From the NCBI RefSeq assembly GCF_026810505.1, contig NZ_CP101750.1:4833924-4897923 (forward strand): a DNA stretch of 64,000 nt, read 5' to 3'. Below the pieces are notes generated by a model. It saw nothing but the letters and a program-made list of their open reading frames with translations, was not told the origin of the DNA and searched no databases. This DNA is from Streptomyces sp. Je 1-369 (GTDB lineage: Bacteria; Actinomycetota; Actinomycetes; Streptomycetales; Streptomycetaceae). Positions 47,994 through 56,329 of the stretch are shown here, piece by piece (position 1 is the stretch's first letter; the number at the start of each line of letters is the position of its first letter). A program made the position numbers and the translations under genes.

Positions 47994-48296
47994 GCGAGGC
48001 ACTCCCCGGTTTCGCGGTACGTAGCGATGGAGCGGTGGCGCGGTCGGTCGCCGATGGTGCGGTCGGTACAGCGGTGGCGCGCGGACCATGGTTCCGAATG
48101 CGCACAGCAGATGCAAGGGCAGATGCACGTGCACGCGCCGGACTTGGTCGTTCCCGTGCCACTTCTTGCCCATTTCTTCCCACGACTTCTTGTGGAGACC
48201 TTTCGGACCGTTTCTGTTTCTGTAACCGGACGTGTACGGCCCGGAGCGTTTAATGGCAGACTGCTGGCTTCCAGTCGATCGGGAGGATTGAGCGAA
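47994..48296. other. 303-bp divergent region between ATPase and XRE genes
   Basis: Contains copy B of the 31-bp element (48107-48137) and GGGAGG (48281-48286) before the XRE start. No other gene. The plus-strand frame open from 48027 is not convincing as coding before GTG 48297. Confidence 0.6.
48107..48137 (-). promoter_or_regulatory. 31-bp shared element, copy B, between ATPase and XRE genes
   Basis: Reverse complement of copy A at 47142 with 29 of 31 bases identical. The identical core is 21 bp (CGCGTGCACGTGCATCTGCC plus C). Likely binding site of the local XRE protein, controlling its own gene, the ATPase gene and DUF397. Confidence 0.8.
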
Positions 48297-49160
48297 GTGA
48301 CCGCAGGGGAGTCGAGCGGCTCGGTGGTACGGCGCATCCTGCTGGGCTCGCAGCTGAGGCGGCTCAGGGAATCCCGCGGCATCACGCGCGAAGCGGCCGG
48401 GTACTCCATCCGCGCCTCCGAATCGAAGATCAGCCGCATGGAGTTGGGACGGGTGAGCTTCAAGTCCAGGGACGTCGAGGACCTTCTGACGCTCTACGGC
48501 GTCACCGACGACGCCGAGCGCGGCGCGCTGCTCTCGCTCGCCAAAGAGGCCAACCTCACGGGCTGGTGGCACAGTTACTCGGACGTCCTGCCCGGCTGGT
48601 TCCAGACATATATCGGCCTTGAGGGCGCGGCCTCGCTCATCCGCGTCTACGAAGTCCAGTTCGTGAACGGCCTGTTGCAGACCGAGGCGTACGCGCACGC
48701 GGTCGTCGCCCGAGGCATGAAGGGCGCGAGCCGGGCCGAGATCGACCGCCGCGTCGCCCTGCGCCTCGAACGCCAGAAACTCCTCACCTCCGAGCACGCG
48801 CCCCGCTTCCACTGCGTACTGGACGAGGCCGCGCTCCGTCGGCCGTACGGCGACCGTGAGGTGATGAGGGGCCAGATCCAGCACCTCATCGAGATCTCCG
48901 AGCGCCCCAACGTCACCCTCCAGGTCATGCCGTTCAGCTTCGGCGGGCACGCGGGCGAGAGCGGCGCCTTCACCATGCTGAGCTTCCCGGAGTCCGACCT
49001 CTCCGACGTCGTGTACGTGGAACAGCTCACCGGCGCCCTCTACCTCGACAAGGCGGAGGAAGTCGCCCAGTACGAGCGCGTGGTCGCGCAGCTGCAGAAG
49101 GACAGCCCCGATCCGGTCGGAAGCCGGGATCTTCTCCGTGGTCTGCTCCAACTCACCTGA
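48297..49160 (+). CDS. XRE-family regulator with DUF5753 sensor domain
   Basis: 287 aa from GTG 48297 with GGGAGG ten bases upstream; TTG 48288 is too close to it. HTH at about 12-70 (LGSQLRRLRESRGITREAAGYSIRASESKISRMELGRVSF). DUF5753 from about 100 (WWHSYSDVLPGWFQTYIGLEGAASLIRVYEVQFVNGLLQTEAYAHAVV, then VTLQVMPFSFGGHAGESGAFTMLSF and VVYVEQLTGALYLD). This is the standard WhiJ-like regulator that pairs with DUF397 proteins. Probably autoregulated through the 31-bp element. Confidence 0.93.
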   Translation: MTAGESSGSVVRRILLGSQLRRLRESRGITREAAGYSIRASESKISRMELGRVSFKSRDVEDLLTLYGVTDDAERGALLSLAKEANLTGWWHSYSDVLPGWFQTYIGLEGAASLIRVYEVQFVNGLLQTEAYAHAVVARGMKGASRAEIDRRVALRLERQKLLTSEHAPRFHCVLDEAALRRPYGDREVMRGQIQHLIEISERPNVTLQVMPFSFGGHAGESGAFTMLSFPESDLSDVVYVEQLTGALYLDKAEEVAQYERVVAQLQKDSPDPVGSRDLLRGLLQLT

Positions 49161-49190
49161 AACATAAGTACTATGACGTGAGATCAGGTG
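49154..49190. promoter_or_regulatory. Candidate promoter and flanking inverted repeat before the aldehyde dehydrogenase gene
   Basis: TACTAT (49169-49174) is a good -10. CACCTGA (49154-49160) and TCAGGTG (49184-49190) form perfect 7-bp arms on either side of it, at the end of the XRE gene. No -35 was recognised. Confidence 0.4.
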
Positions 49191-49237
49191 TCTGCTTCCG
49201 TTTGCGGCCGTCTGCTGCCGCGGCAAGGGGTCCGCTC

Positions 49238-50695
49238 ATGTCCTTCTTCACCGACCTGGCTCACCAGTACATCGACGGGGAGTGGAAGGCCGGGTCGGGT
49301 TCCTGGGACATCATCGACTTCAATCCGTACGACGGGGAGAAGCTGGCGTCCATCACCGTCGCCACGGCGGACGAGGTCGACCAGGCGTACCGCGCGGCCG
49401 AGCGGGCACAGCGGGACTGGGCCGATACGAACCCCTACGCGCGCCGTGCCGTGTTCGAGCGCGCCCTGCGGATCATCGAGGACCGCGAGGAGGAGATCAG
49501 CGAGGCGATCGTCGCCGAACTGGGCGGCACCCGCCTCAAGGCCGCCTTCGAGCTCCACCTCACCAAGGAGTTCCTGCGCGAGGCGGTCCATCTCGCGCTG
49601 CGCCCCGAGGGCCGCGTCCTGCCCTCCCCGGACGAGGGCAAGGAAAACCGTCTCTACCGCGTCCCGGTCGGTGTGGTGGGAGTCATCAGCCCCTTCAACT
49701 TCCCGTTCCTCCTGTCGATCAAGAGCGTCGCGCCCGCCCTCGCCCTCGGCAACGCCGTGGTGCTCAAGCCGCACCAGAACGCCCCGGTGCTGGGCGGCGC
49801 CCTGGTCGCGAAGGTCTTCGAGGACGCGGGCCTGCCGGCCGGACTGCTCAACGTGGTGATCACGGACATAGCCGAGATAGGCGACGCCTTCCTCGAGAAC
49901 ACCGTGCCGAGCGTCATCTCCTTCACCGGCTCGGACCGCGTGGGCCGCCACGTCGCCACGGTCTGCGCCTCGCACTTCAAGCGCTCGATCCTGGAGATGG
50001 GCGGCAACAGCGCGCTGATCGTCCTGGACGACGCCGACATCGACTACGCGGTGGACGCGGCGGTCTTCAGCCGTTTCGTGCACCAGGGCCAGGTCTGCAT
50101 GGCCGCCAACCGCATCCTCGTGGACCGGTCCGTGCAGGCGGAGTTCACCGAGAAGTTCGTCGACAAGGTCGCGAGCCTGAAGGTCGGCGACCCGTCCGAC
50201 CCCGCCACTCACATCGGCCCGCTCATCAACTCCTCGCAGGCGGACGCCGTCACCGCCGTCGTCGAGCAGGCCGTCGCGGCCGGCGCGAAGGCGCTGCTGC
50301 ACGGGCGCACCGACGGCAACCTGGTCGCCCCCTCGGTCCTGACCGACCTCCCCGACGGCTCCCCGGTCCTCACCCAGGAGATCTTCGGCCCCGTCGCCCT
50401 GCTGCTGCCCTTCGACGGCGAGGACGAGGCGGTCCGCATCGCCAACGACACCCCGTACGGCCTGAGCGGCGCCGTGCACACCGCCGACACGGAGCGCGGC
50501 GTACGCATCGCCAAGCGCGTCAGGACCGGCATGATCCACGTGAACGACGGCACCGTGCACGACGAGCCGATCGTGCCGTTCGGCGGCGAGAAGAGCAGTG
50601 GCCTGGGGCGGCTGAACGGCGAGTCGACGGTGGACGCGTTCACCACGCAGAAGTGGATCTCGGTGCAGCACGGCAGGTCGCGCTTCCCGTTCTGA
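49238..50695 (+). CDS. Aldehyde dehydrogenase (NAD(P)+-dependent)
   Basis: 485 aa from ATG 49238; AAGGGG lies upstream, and the longer frame has no site. Full ALDH core: SPFNFPFLLSIKSVAPALALGNAVVLKPHQ, the general base Glu in LEMGGNSALIVLDDADI, catalytic Cys in FVHQGQVCMAANR, and EIFGPVALLLPFDGEDEAVRIANDTPYGLSGAV. Closest in appearance to benzaldehyde/salicylaldehyde-type dehydrogenases (FVHQGQVCM). Cytoplasmic detoxification of aromatic or aliphatic aldehydes is likely. Followed by a hairpin. Confidence 0.93.
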   Translation: MSFFTDLAHQYIDGEWKAGSGSWDIIDFNPYDGEKLASITVATADEVDQAYRAAERAQRDWADTNPYARRAVFERALRIIEDREEEISEAIVAELGGTRLKAAFELHLTKEFLREAVHLALRPEGRVLPSPDEGKENRLYRVPVGVVGVISPFNFPFLLSIKSVAPALALGNAVVLKPHQNAPVLGGALVAKVFEDAGLPAGLLNVVITDIAEIGDAFLENTVPSVISFTGSDRVGRHVATVCASHFKRSILEMGGNSALIVLDDADIDYAVDAAVFSRFVHQGQVCMAANRILVDRSVQAEFTEKFVDKVASLKVGDPSDPATHIGPLINSSQADAVTAVVEQAVAAGAKALLHGRTDGNLVAPSVLTDLPDGSPVLTQEIFGPVALLLPFDGEDEAVRIANDTPYGLSGAVHTADTERGVRIAKRVRTGMIHVNDGTVHDEPIVPFGGEKSSGLGRLNGESTVDAFTTQKWISVQHGRSRFPF

Positions 50696-50730
50696 CCCCC
50701 CTCGTTGTTTTGGAGCCTTGCGGAGCCTCC

Positions 50731-50767
50731 CGGAGCCTTGCGGACAGAACCTGACCGCAAGGCTCCG
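50731..50767 (+). terminator. Hairpin after the aldehyde dehydrogenase gene
   Basis: Perfect 13-bp stem CGGAGCCTTGCGG/CCGCAAGGCTCCG with an 11-nt loop. A second copy of the 5' arm (GGAGCCTTGCGGA, 50712-50724) lies 20 bp upstream and could pair with the same 3' arm instead. No U-tract. Confidence 0.65.
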
Positions 50768-50848
50768 TAGCGTCTGTGGTGTCGAGAAGCCCGGCGGGAA
50801 CGCCCGGCGGAACAGCCCGTGACAGCGGGCCGGAGAGAGGCGGACACC

Positions 50849-51400
50849 ATGGTCACCCACGTCAGCGCGGAAGCACACGGCGACGAGCGCGGCGCCCTCA
50901 TCGCCTTCGTGGAGGCCCAGCGCGGCGGTGTCCGCCGCTCGGTCATCGGCCTCACCGACGAGCGGGCGAGGACCCGCCCGAGCGCCAGCGAGCTGACGCT
51001 CGGCGGTCTCGTGAAGCACGTCGCGGAGGTGGAGCTCAACTGGCTCCGCATGGCGCAGGGCAAGCCCAACGAGAAGGCCCGCACGCAGGAGACGTGGGGC
51101 GACGGCTTCGTCCTGGCGGAGGGTGAGACGCTCGCGGAGACGCTGGCGTTCTGGGACGGGGTCGCCCGCGAGACGGAGGCGTTCATCCGTGAGGTGCCGA
51201 GCCTGGACGACACCTTCCCGCTGCCCGAGGCGCCGTGGTTCCCGAAGGACGGCGCCGTGTCGATGCGCTGGCTGATGCTGCACCTGGTCGAGGAGATCGG
51301 GCGGCACGCGGGCCACGCCGACATCGTCCGCGAGTCCTTGGACGGGAAGACGGCCTTCGAGCTGGTGGCACTTGAACAGGGCTACCCTAGTCAAAGTTGA
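50849..51400 (+). CDS. DinB-family protein (DUF664)
   Basis: 183 aa from ATG 50849, preceded by GGAGAGAGG. Four-helix DinB fold with the metal-binding histidines in GGLVKHVAEVELNWLRM (near 64) and LMLHLVEEIGRHAGHADIVRE (near 150-165), the usual H-x(n)-H-x3-H layout. Many members are mycothiol-dependent transferases or detoxification enzymes. Short gap to padR, whose first operator overlaps its last codons. Confidence 0.88.
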   Translation: MVTHVSAEAHGDERGALIAFVEAQRGGVRRSVIGLTDERARTRPSASELTLGGLVKHVAEVELNWLRMAQGKPNEKARTQETWGDGFVLAEGETLAETLAFWDGVARETEAFIREVPSLDDTFPLPEAPWFPKDGAVSMRWLMLHLVEEIGRHAGHADIVRESLDGKTAFELVALEQGYPSQS

Positions 51401-51403
51401 AGA
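51388..51403. promoter_or_regulatory. PadR operator O1
   Basis: TAGTCAA-AG-TTGAAGA, matching O2 and O3 upstream of the ABC operon. It overlaps the end of the DinB gene and a TACCCT that could be the padR -10 (51383-51388). The padR start is 50 bp downstream. Confidence 0.7.
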
Positions 51404-51453
51404 CCGGGGGCGGGGGCGAACGGGTCCGGGGGCTGAACGAAAGGGCGCGGTAC

Positions 51454-52095
51454 ATGTCGGCGATCCGGCTGCTGGTGATGGGGGCCGTGCGCCAGCACGG
51501 CCGCGCCCACGGCTATCAGGTCCGCAACGACCTGGAGTACTGGGGCGCCCACGAGTGGTCCAACGCCAAGCCGGGGTCGATCTACCACGCCCTGAAGCAG
51601 CTGGCGAAGCAAGGGCTGCTGCGCGCGCACGAGATCGCGCCCTCCACGGCCGGCGGCCCGCCGCGCACGGAGTACGAGATGACGGAGCAGGGAACGGAGG
51701 AATACCTCTCCCTCCTCCGTGAGTCCCTGACGACGTACGACCAGCGGCCCGACATCCTCACGGCGGCGCTCGGCCTCATGGTCGACCTGCCGCGCGAGGA
51801 GGTCGTGGGCCTCCTCAAGGAGCGGGTGCGGCGCATCGAGGAGTGGCGGACCTCCGTCACCGAGTACTACACGCCGGAGGAAGGGCCCGAACAGCTGGGC
51901 CACATCGGCGAGATCATGAACTACTGGGTGCACTCGGCCGACACGGGCGCGGAGTGGACTCAGAGCCTCATCGCGCGCGTGGAGGGCGGCGCGTACACCT
52001 TCGCGGGGGAGGGCGACCCCTTTGTGGGCGTGCTCGCGGACGGTGAGGAGAACCCGTTCGCGTCGGGGGACCGGCACGCTGGGGACGATCACTAA
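51454..52095 (+). CDS. PadR-family repressor
   Basis: 213 aa from ATG 51454 (MSAIRLLVMGAVRQHGRAHGYQVRNDLEYWGAHEWSNAKPGSIYHALKQLAKQGLL), the standard PadR winged HTH with the GSIYHALKQL recognition helix. The long C-terminal helical domain (about 95-190) with Asp/Glu-rich tail is the two-domain PadR type. It stands directly before the ABC exporter genes, with TAGTCAA-GT-TTGACTA sites at both its own and the exporter promoter, so it very likely represses both and is released by an exported drug. Confidence 0.92.
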   Translation: MSAIRLLVMGAVRQHGRAHGYQVRNDLEYWGAHEWSNAKPGSIYHALKQLAKQGLLRAHEIAPSTAGGPPRTEYEMTEQGTEEYLSLLRESLTTYDQRPDILTAALGLMVDLPREEVVGLLKERVRRIEEWRTSVTEYYTPEEGPEQLGHIGEIMNYWVHSADTGAEWTQSLIARVEGGAYTFAGEGDPFVGVLADGEENPFASGDRHAGDDH

Positions 52096-52154
52096 TCAAG
52101 TTTGACGAATGAGGGCGCCTCCGCTATCTTCGTCCATCTAGTCAAGTTTGACTA
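52093..52154 (+). promoter_or_regulatory. ABC exporter promoter with PadR operators O2 and O3
   Basis: -35 TTGACG (52102-52107), 17-bp spacer, -10 TATCTT (52125-52130). O2 TAATCAA-GT-TTGACGA (52093-52108) covers the -35 and the padR stop. O3 TAGTCAA-GT-TTGACTA (52139-52154), with perfect 7-bp arms, covers the expected start point at about 52137. O2 and O3 centres are 46 bp apart. Confidence 0.85.
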
Positions 52155-52206
52155 AGGCTTTTTCTGTGGGTTCAGCGGGGTTCAGTGGGGTTCGGAGAGG
52201 AGTCGG

Positions 52207-53169
52207 ATGCCGGACGCGATCGTCGTCGAAGGTGCGCACAAGACGTACGGGCAGCGGGGCAAGGGGACCAAGGGAGCGGGGAAGAAGGCGCTGAACGGCC
52301 TCGATCTGCGGGTCGAGCGCGGCACGGTGCACGGCGTGCTCGGGCCGAACGGGGCGGGCAAGACCACGGCGGTGCGGATGCTCGCCACCCTCCTGCGGCC
52401 GGACGAGGGGCGCGTCGAGGTCGCGGGGCACGACGTGCGGCGCAGGCCCGACGAGGTGCGCAGGCGCATCGGGCTGCTCGGCCAGCACGCGGCGGTCGAC
52501 GAGGAGCTGAGCGGTCGGCAGAACCTGGACATGTTCGGGCGGCTCCACCACCTGGGCGCCCGCCACGCGCGCGTGCGGGCCGACGAGCTCCTGGAGAGGT
52601 TCGGGCTCGCGGAGACCGGGCGCAAGGCCGTCAAGCAGTACAGCGGCGGCATGCGGCGCCGTCTGGACCTCGCGGCGTCCCTCGTCACCGACCCCGAGGT
52701 GCTCTTCCTGGACGAGCCGACCACGGGCCTCGATCCGCGCGGCCGCGCCGAGGTGTGGGACTCGGTGCGCTCGCTGGTCGGCGGCGGCACCACCGTGCTC
52801 CTGACGACGCAGTACCTGGAGGAGGCGGACCAGCTGGCCCACCGCATGTCGGTGATCGACGAGGGGCGCGTCATCGCGGAGGGCACGGCGGACGACCTCA
52901 AGGCGAAGCTGGGCGGCGACCGCATCGACGTGGTGGTGCGTGACGCGGCCCAACTGGCCCGTGCGGCCGCCGTGCTGCCTCCCGGCGCCACGGTGGACGC
53001 GGACCGACGGATGGCCTCCGCGCCCGTCACGGACCGCATGGAGGCCCTCACGGCCGTCGTGCGGGGCCTGCGGGACGCCGGCATCGACGCGGAGGACGTG
53101 GCGCTGCGCAGGCCCACGCTGGACGAGGTCTTCCTGAGCCTGACGGACCGTACGAAGGAGACCGTGTGA
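52207..53169 (+). CDS. ABC transporter ATP-binding protein, DrrA family
   Basis: 320 aa. Walker [15 protein letters not shown], signature [14 protein letters not shown], Walker [22 protein letters not shown]-loop in [16 protein letters not shown]. The C-terminal 100 residues are the DrrA/NodI extension. Pairs with the permease below (4-bp overlap, GTGA). Drug or lipid exporter; the start has GGAG six bases upstream. Confidence 0.95.
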   Translation: MPDAIVVEGAHKTYGQRGKGTKGAGKKALNGLDLRVERGTVHGVLGPNGAGKTTAVRMLATLLRPDEGRVEVAGHDVRRRPDEVRRRIGLLGQHAAVDEELSGRQNLDMFGRLHHLGARHARVRADELLERFGLAETGRKAVKQYSGGMRRRLDLAASLVTDPEVLFLDEPTTGLDPRGRAEVWDSVRSLVGGGTTVLLTTQYLEEADQLAHRMSVIDEGRVIAEGTADDLKAKLGGDRIDVVVRDAAQLARAAAVLPPGATVDADRRMASAPVTDRMEALTAVVRGLRDAGIDAEDVALRRPTLDEVFLSLTDRTKETV

Positions 53170-53966
53170 GTACGCCGACCACGCCGACGATCCGGGCCGT
53201 GACCGACTCCTGGACCATGACGCGGCGCGAACTCGCCCACTGGGCGCGGCAGCCCGTGCAGGTCCTGGTGGGACTCGTCTTCCCGGTCATGATGCTGCTG
53301 ATGTTCACCTACCTGATCGGCGGCGGGAAGGGCATCGCGGGGGAGTACGCCGAGTTCCTCGTGCCCGGCATGTTCGCGCTGACGATGGTCTTCGGGCTCG
53401 ACGCGACGATGGTCGCGGTCACCCAGGACCTCAACAAGGGCGTGATCGACCGGTTCCGCTCCATGCCGATGGCCAACGGCGCGGTCCTGGTGGGGCGGTC
53501 CGTCGCCGACATGCTCCAGTCGTTCGTCTCGCTCCTGGTCATGATGGGCGTCGGACTCGCGGTCGGCTGGCGCTGGCACGGCTCGCCCGGGGCGGTCGTC
53601 GGGGCCGTCGGGCTGCTGCTGATGCTGCGGTTCGCGATGCTGTGGCTCGGCATCCACCTGGCGATGGTCGCGGGCAGGCCGGAGCTGGTGGTGACCGTGC
53701 AGATCCTGGTGTGGCCGGTCGGGTTCCTCTCCAACGCCTTCACGGTCCCGGAGAACATGCCGGGCTGGCTGGGCGCGCTGGTCGAGTGGAACCCGCTGTC
53801 GGCGACGGCCACGGCCGTCCGTGATCTCTTCGGCAACGACCCGGGGGTGGTGGGCACGTCCTGGGCGGCGGAACACGCGGGGCTTCTGGCGGTGCTGTGG
53901 CCCGTGGTGCTCGTGGGGGTATTCCTGCCGTTGGCGGTCCGCAGGTTCACGGCGCTGAGCAGGTAG
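53166..53966 (+). CDS. ABC-2 type permease, DrrB family
   Basis: 266 aa from GTG 53166 overlapping the ATPase stop by four bases. Six membrane helices (first [21 protein letters not shown]), with the ABC-2 cytosolic motif [26 protein letters not shown] between TM2 and TM3 and the extracytoplasmic [17 protein letters not shown] before the last helix. Partner of the DrrA-like ATPase; exports a drug that probably also relieves PadR repression. Confidence 0.94.
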   Translation: MSTPTTPTIRAVTDSWTMTRRELAHWARQPVQVLVGLVFPVMMLLMFTYLIGGGKGIAGEYAEFLVPGMFALTMVFGLDATMVAVTQDLNKGVIDRFRSMPMANGAVLVGRSVADMLQSFVSLLVMMGVGLAVGWRWHGSPGAVVGAVGLLLMLRFAMLWLGIHLAMVAGRPELVVTVQILVWPVGFLSNAFTVPENMPGWLGALVEWNPLSATATAVRDLFGNDPGVVGTSWAAEHAGLLAVLWPVVLVGVFLPLAVRRFTALSR

Positions 53967-53989
53967 CTCGGGCCGCCCGGCTTCCGTAC

Positions 53990-54020
53990 TTGCACCTCAC
54001 GCGACGTGAGGACAGAGGCT
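53990..54020 (+). promoter_or_regulatory. MerR-type (TipA-like) promoter with 19-bp spacer
   Basis: -35 TTGCAC (53990-53995), 19-bp spacer, GAGGCT at 54015-54020 as -10. In the spacer lies the perfect inverted repeat CCTCACG-CGA-CGTGAGG (53995-54011). Long-spacer promoters are the mark of MerR activators, and this layout is very close to the known thiostrepton-inducible tipA promoter as I recall it. Confidence 0.85.
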
Positions 54021-54054
54021 GATCCGCGTACCGAGAAGAAGAAGGGCGGACGCC

Positions 54055-54813
54055 ATGAGCTACTCCGTGGGACAGGTCGCCGCTTTCGCCGGAGTGACCG
54101 TGCGCACGCTGCACCACTACGACGAGATCGGCCTGCTGGTGCCCGGCGGGCGCAGCCACGCGGGTCACCGGCGCTACGGCGACGACGACCTCGACCGGCT
54201 GCAGCAGATCCTGTTCTACAGGGAGCTCGGTTTCCCCCTCGACGAGGTGGCGGCCCTCCTGGACGACCCGGACACGGACCCACGGGTCCACCTGCGCCGT
54301 CAGCACGAACTGCTGACCGCGCGGATCCACCGGCTCCAGGAGATGGCCGCCGCCGTCGAGACCGCCATGGAGGCGAAGAAGATGGGCATCAACCTCACGC
54401 CCGAGGAGAAGTTCGAGGTCTTCGGAGACCACGATCCCGACCAGTACGCCGAGGAGGTCGAGCAGCGCTGGGGCGACACGGACGCCTACCGCGAGGCGCA
54501 GCGCAAGTCCGCCTCGTACACCAAGGACGACTGGAAGCGGATCAACGACGAGTTCGACGCGGTCCACGCGCGCGTGGGCGAGCTGCTCGGCCGCGGCGTG
54601 CCCGCCGACTCCGTGGAGGCCATGGAAGCGGCGGAGGAGCACCGCCGCTTCATCACGGAGAACCACTACACGTGCTCGCACGAGATGCACACCAGTCTCG
54701 GCGAGATGTACGTGGCCGACGAGCGCTTCACGGCCTTCTACGAAGACATCAGGCCCGGCCTCGCGGTGTACCTGCGGGACGCGATCCTCGCGAACGCGGC
54801 CCGCAACGCGTGA
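54055..54813 (+). CDS. tipA: TipA-like MerR regulator with drug-binding domain
   Basis: 252 aa, the length of TipAL. MerR HTH 1-70 (YSVGQVAAFAGVTVRTLHHYDEIGLLVP), dimer helix about 80-110, TipAS antibiotic-recognition domain 111-252. Met110 marks where TipAS is separately translated in S. lividans. In the drug-binding domain Cys207 lies in ENHYTCSHEMHTSLGEMY; residue 214 is Ser. From memory TipAL has two cysteines here, one of which bonds thiostrepton. Autoregulated through the promoter above. It could respond to thiopeptides in general. Confidence 0.93.
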   Translation: MSYSVGQVAAFAGVTVRTLHHYDEIGLLVPGGRSHAGHRRYGDDDLDRLQQILFYRELGFPLDEVAALLDDPDTDPRVHLRRQHELLTARIHRLQEMAAAVETAMEAKKMGINLTPEEKFEVFGDHDPDQYAEEVEQRWGDTDAYREAQRKSASYTKDDWKRINDEFDAVHARVGELLGRGVPADSVEAMEAAEEHRRFITENHYTCSHEMHTSLGEMYVADERFTAFYEDIRPGLAVYLRDAILANAARNA

Positions 54814-54817
54814 GGCC

Positions 54818-56275
54818 TCAGCCCGCCCTCCAGAACTCGCCGTACGCCCGGTGCTGCGACGGCGCGTGGTCGAAGGTGAGGGCGGGCGCCCGGCCCATGG
54901 CCTGTGCGAGCATCCCGACACCCTCGACGAAGATGTCGTACACCTCCTCGCTCGTCGCGTGCTTGGTGTCGACGACCGGCGGCAGCTCCTCGTTGTACAG
55001 GTCGTACTGGCGGTGCAGGAGCTTCATGCCGTAGCGCTCGGGGTGGTCGAACATCGGCGTGCCGGGGTACGGCACGAACAGCGAGAGGTAGGAGGCGTAG
55101 AGCAGCCCGCGGTCGATGAGCGAACACGCCCAGTCGATGGTGCGGCGCATGTCGTCCGGCTTCTCGTTGGGCAGGCCCATGATGAGGTACGAGCAGGTCG
55201 GCAGCCCCGCGTCGCGCAGCCGGGCGAGTGTCTCCTCCAGGGGGTCCAGCTTGGTGTGCTGCTTGAAGGCGTGCTGCGTGTCGGCGCTGGCCGACTCCAG
55301 GCCGATCTCCATCCAGCGGCAGCCGCTGTCGTAGAGAGCCTTGGGCAGCCGGGTGTCGCGCAGGCAGTTGAGGCGGGTCTGCGCGTCGTAGGTGATGGTC
55401 CCGTCGCGTTCCAGGGCCGAGCAGATGTCCAGGGTGCGCTGGGTGTTGGCGGTGAAGGTCTCGTCGCCGAAGTAGACGTGGTGGTGCTTGCCGAACTGCT
55501 CCCGGTAGGCCGCCACTTCGGCCAGGACCCGGTCGGGGGAGAAGTACATCGGCTTGCGGCCGATCGTCTGGATGGTGCAGAAGTCGCAGGTGAAGGGGCA
55601 GCCCAGCGCGTAGTTCTGCCGGATGTAGCGGAGGTCCTGGCCGGTGTCCTTCGGGAAGATGTCGACCTTGGGGAAGGGGATGTCCTCGACCGGGATGTAC
55701 GGGTGGAGCTTGGAGACCGCCAGCTCTCCGCCGGGCGTCTCGTACGCGAGGTTGCGCAGGGCGGACAGGTCGCCGCCGTCGCGCAGGGCCAGCAGCAGCT
55801 CGGGCAGCGCGTACTCGCCGCGGTCGCGGACCACGTAGTCGACGGCCGGGTGGCGGGCCACCTCCTCGTACAGCGGGGTCGCCACCACACCGCCGAAGAT
55901 CGTTCGGGCGCGCGGGTGGATCTCCTTGACCATCTCCGCGATGCGCAGCGCCTGCGGCAGGTTGATGGTCATGGGCGAGAAGAGGTAGACGTCCGCCGGG
56001 TGACGCGTCAGGCGGTCGTGGATCCGGGGCTCGTCGATGCCGTCGATGATCGCGCAGTCGCCGTAGAAGTCGAGCGCTTCCATGGAGTCGAAGCCCGCCT
56101 GCTCGATGACGGCGGCGAGCCAGGGCACCCAGTGCGGCAGCTCCCAGAGGATCTTGCGCATGGGCTGCACGTTCGGGTGCGCGGCGATGTAGCGGCTGTC
56201 GAAGTTGGTCCAGTAGTCCCCCCTGTTGTTCACGTTCCGCAAGGGAATGGGGGTGTGGATAAACGCTATGTGCAT
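54818..56275 (-). CDS. B12-binding-type radical SAM enzyme
   Basis: 485 aa, ATG 56275 with GGGAG five bases upstream. Residues 50-165 look like a cobalamin-binding Rossmann domain (LAAVIEQAGFDSMEALDFYGD, PRARTIFGGVVATPLYEEVARHPAVDYVVRDRGEYALPELLLAL), without the DxHxxG motif, as in BchE-like enzymes. The 4Fe-4S cluster motif is CPFTCDFC (Cys226, 230, 233), followed by SAM-domain strands (VYFGDETFTAN, WMEIGLESASADTQ). Enzymes of this class methylate unactivated carbons or make rings. It is convergent with the TipA-like gene and in the same direction as the LLM oxidoreductase gene, 54 bp apart. Part of the NRPS-PKS cluster by position. Confidence 0.88.
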   Translation of the reverse strand: MHIAFIHTPIPLRNVNNRGDYWTNFDSRYIAAHPNVQPMRKILWELPHWVPWLAAVIEQAGFDSMEALDFYGDCAIIDGIDEPRIHDRLTRHPADVYLFSPMTINLPQALRIAEMVKEIHPRARTIFGGVVATPLYEEVARHPAVDYVVRDRGEYALPELLLALRDGGDLSALRNLAYETPGGELAVSKLHPYIPVEDIPFPKVDIFPKDTGQDLRYIRQNYALGCPFTCDFCTIQTIGRKPMYFSPDRVLAEVAAYREQFGKHHHVYFGDETFTANTQRTLDICSALERDGTITYDAQTRLNCLRDTRLPKALYDSGCRWMEIGLESASADTQHAFKQHTKLDPLEETLARLRDAGLPTCSYLIMGLPNEKPDDMRRTIDWACSLIDRGLLYASYLSLFVPYPGTPMFDHPERYGMKLLHRQYDLYNEELPPVVDTKHATSEEVYDIFVEGVGMLAQAMGRAPALTFDHAPSQHRAYGEFWRAG

Positions 56276-56329
56276 GATGCTCCCGTTACTGGTGGGGTGC
56301 AGGACGCGGTCACCCGGCCCAGCAGGTGG

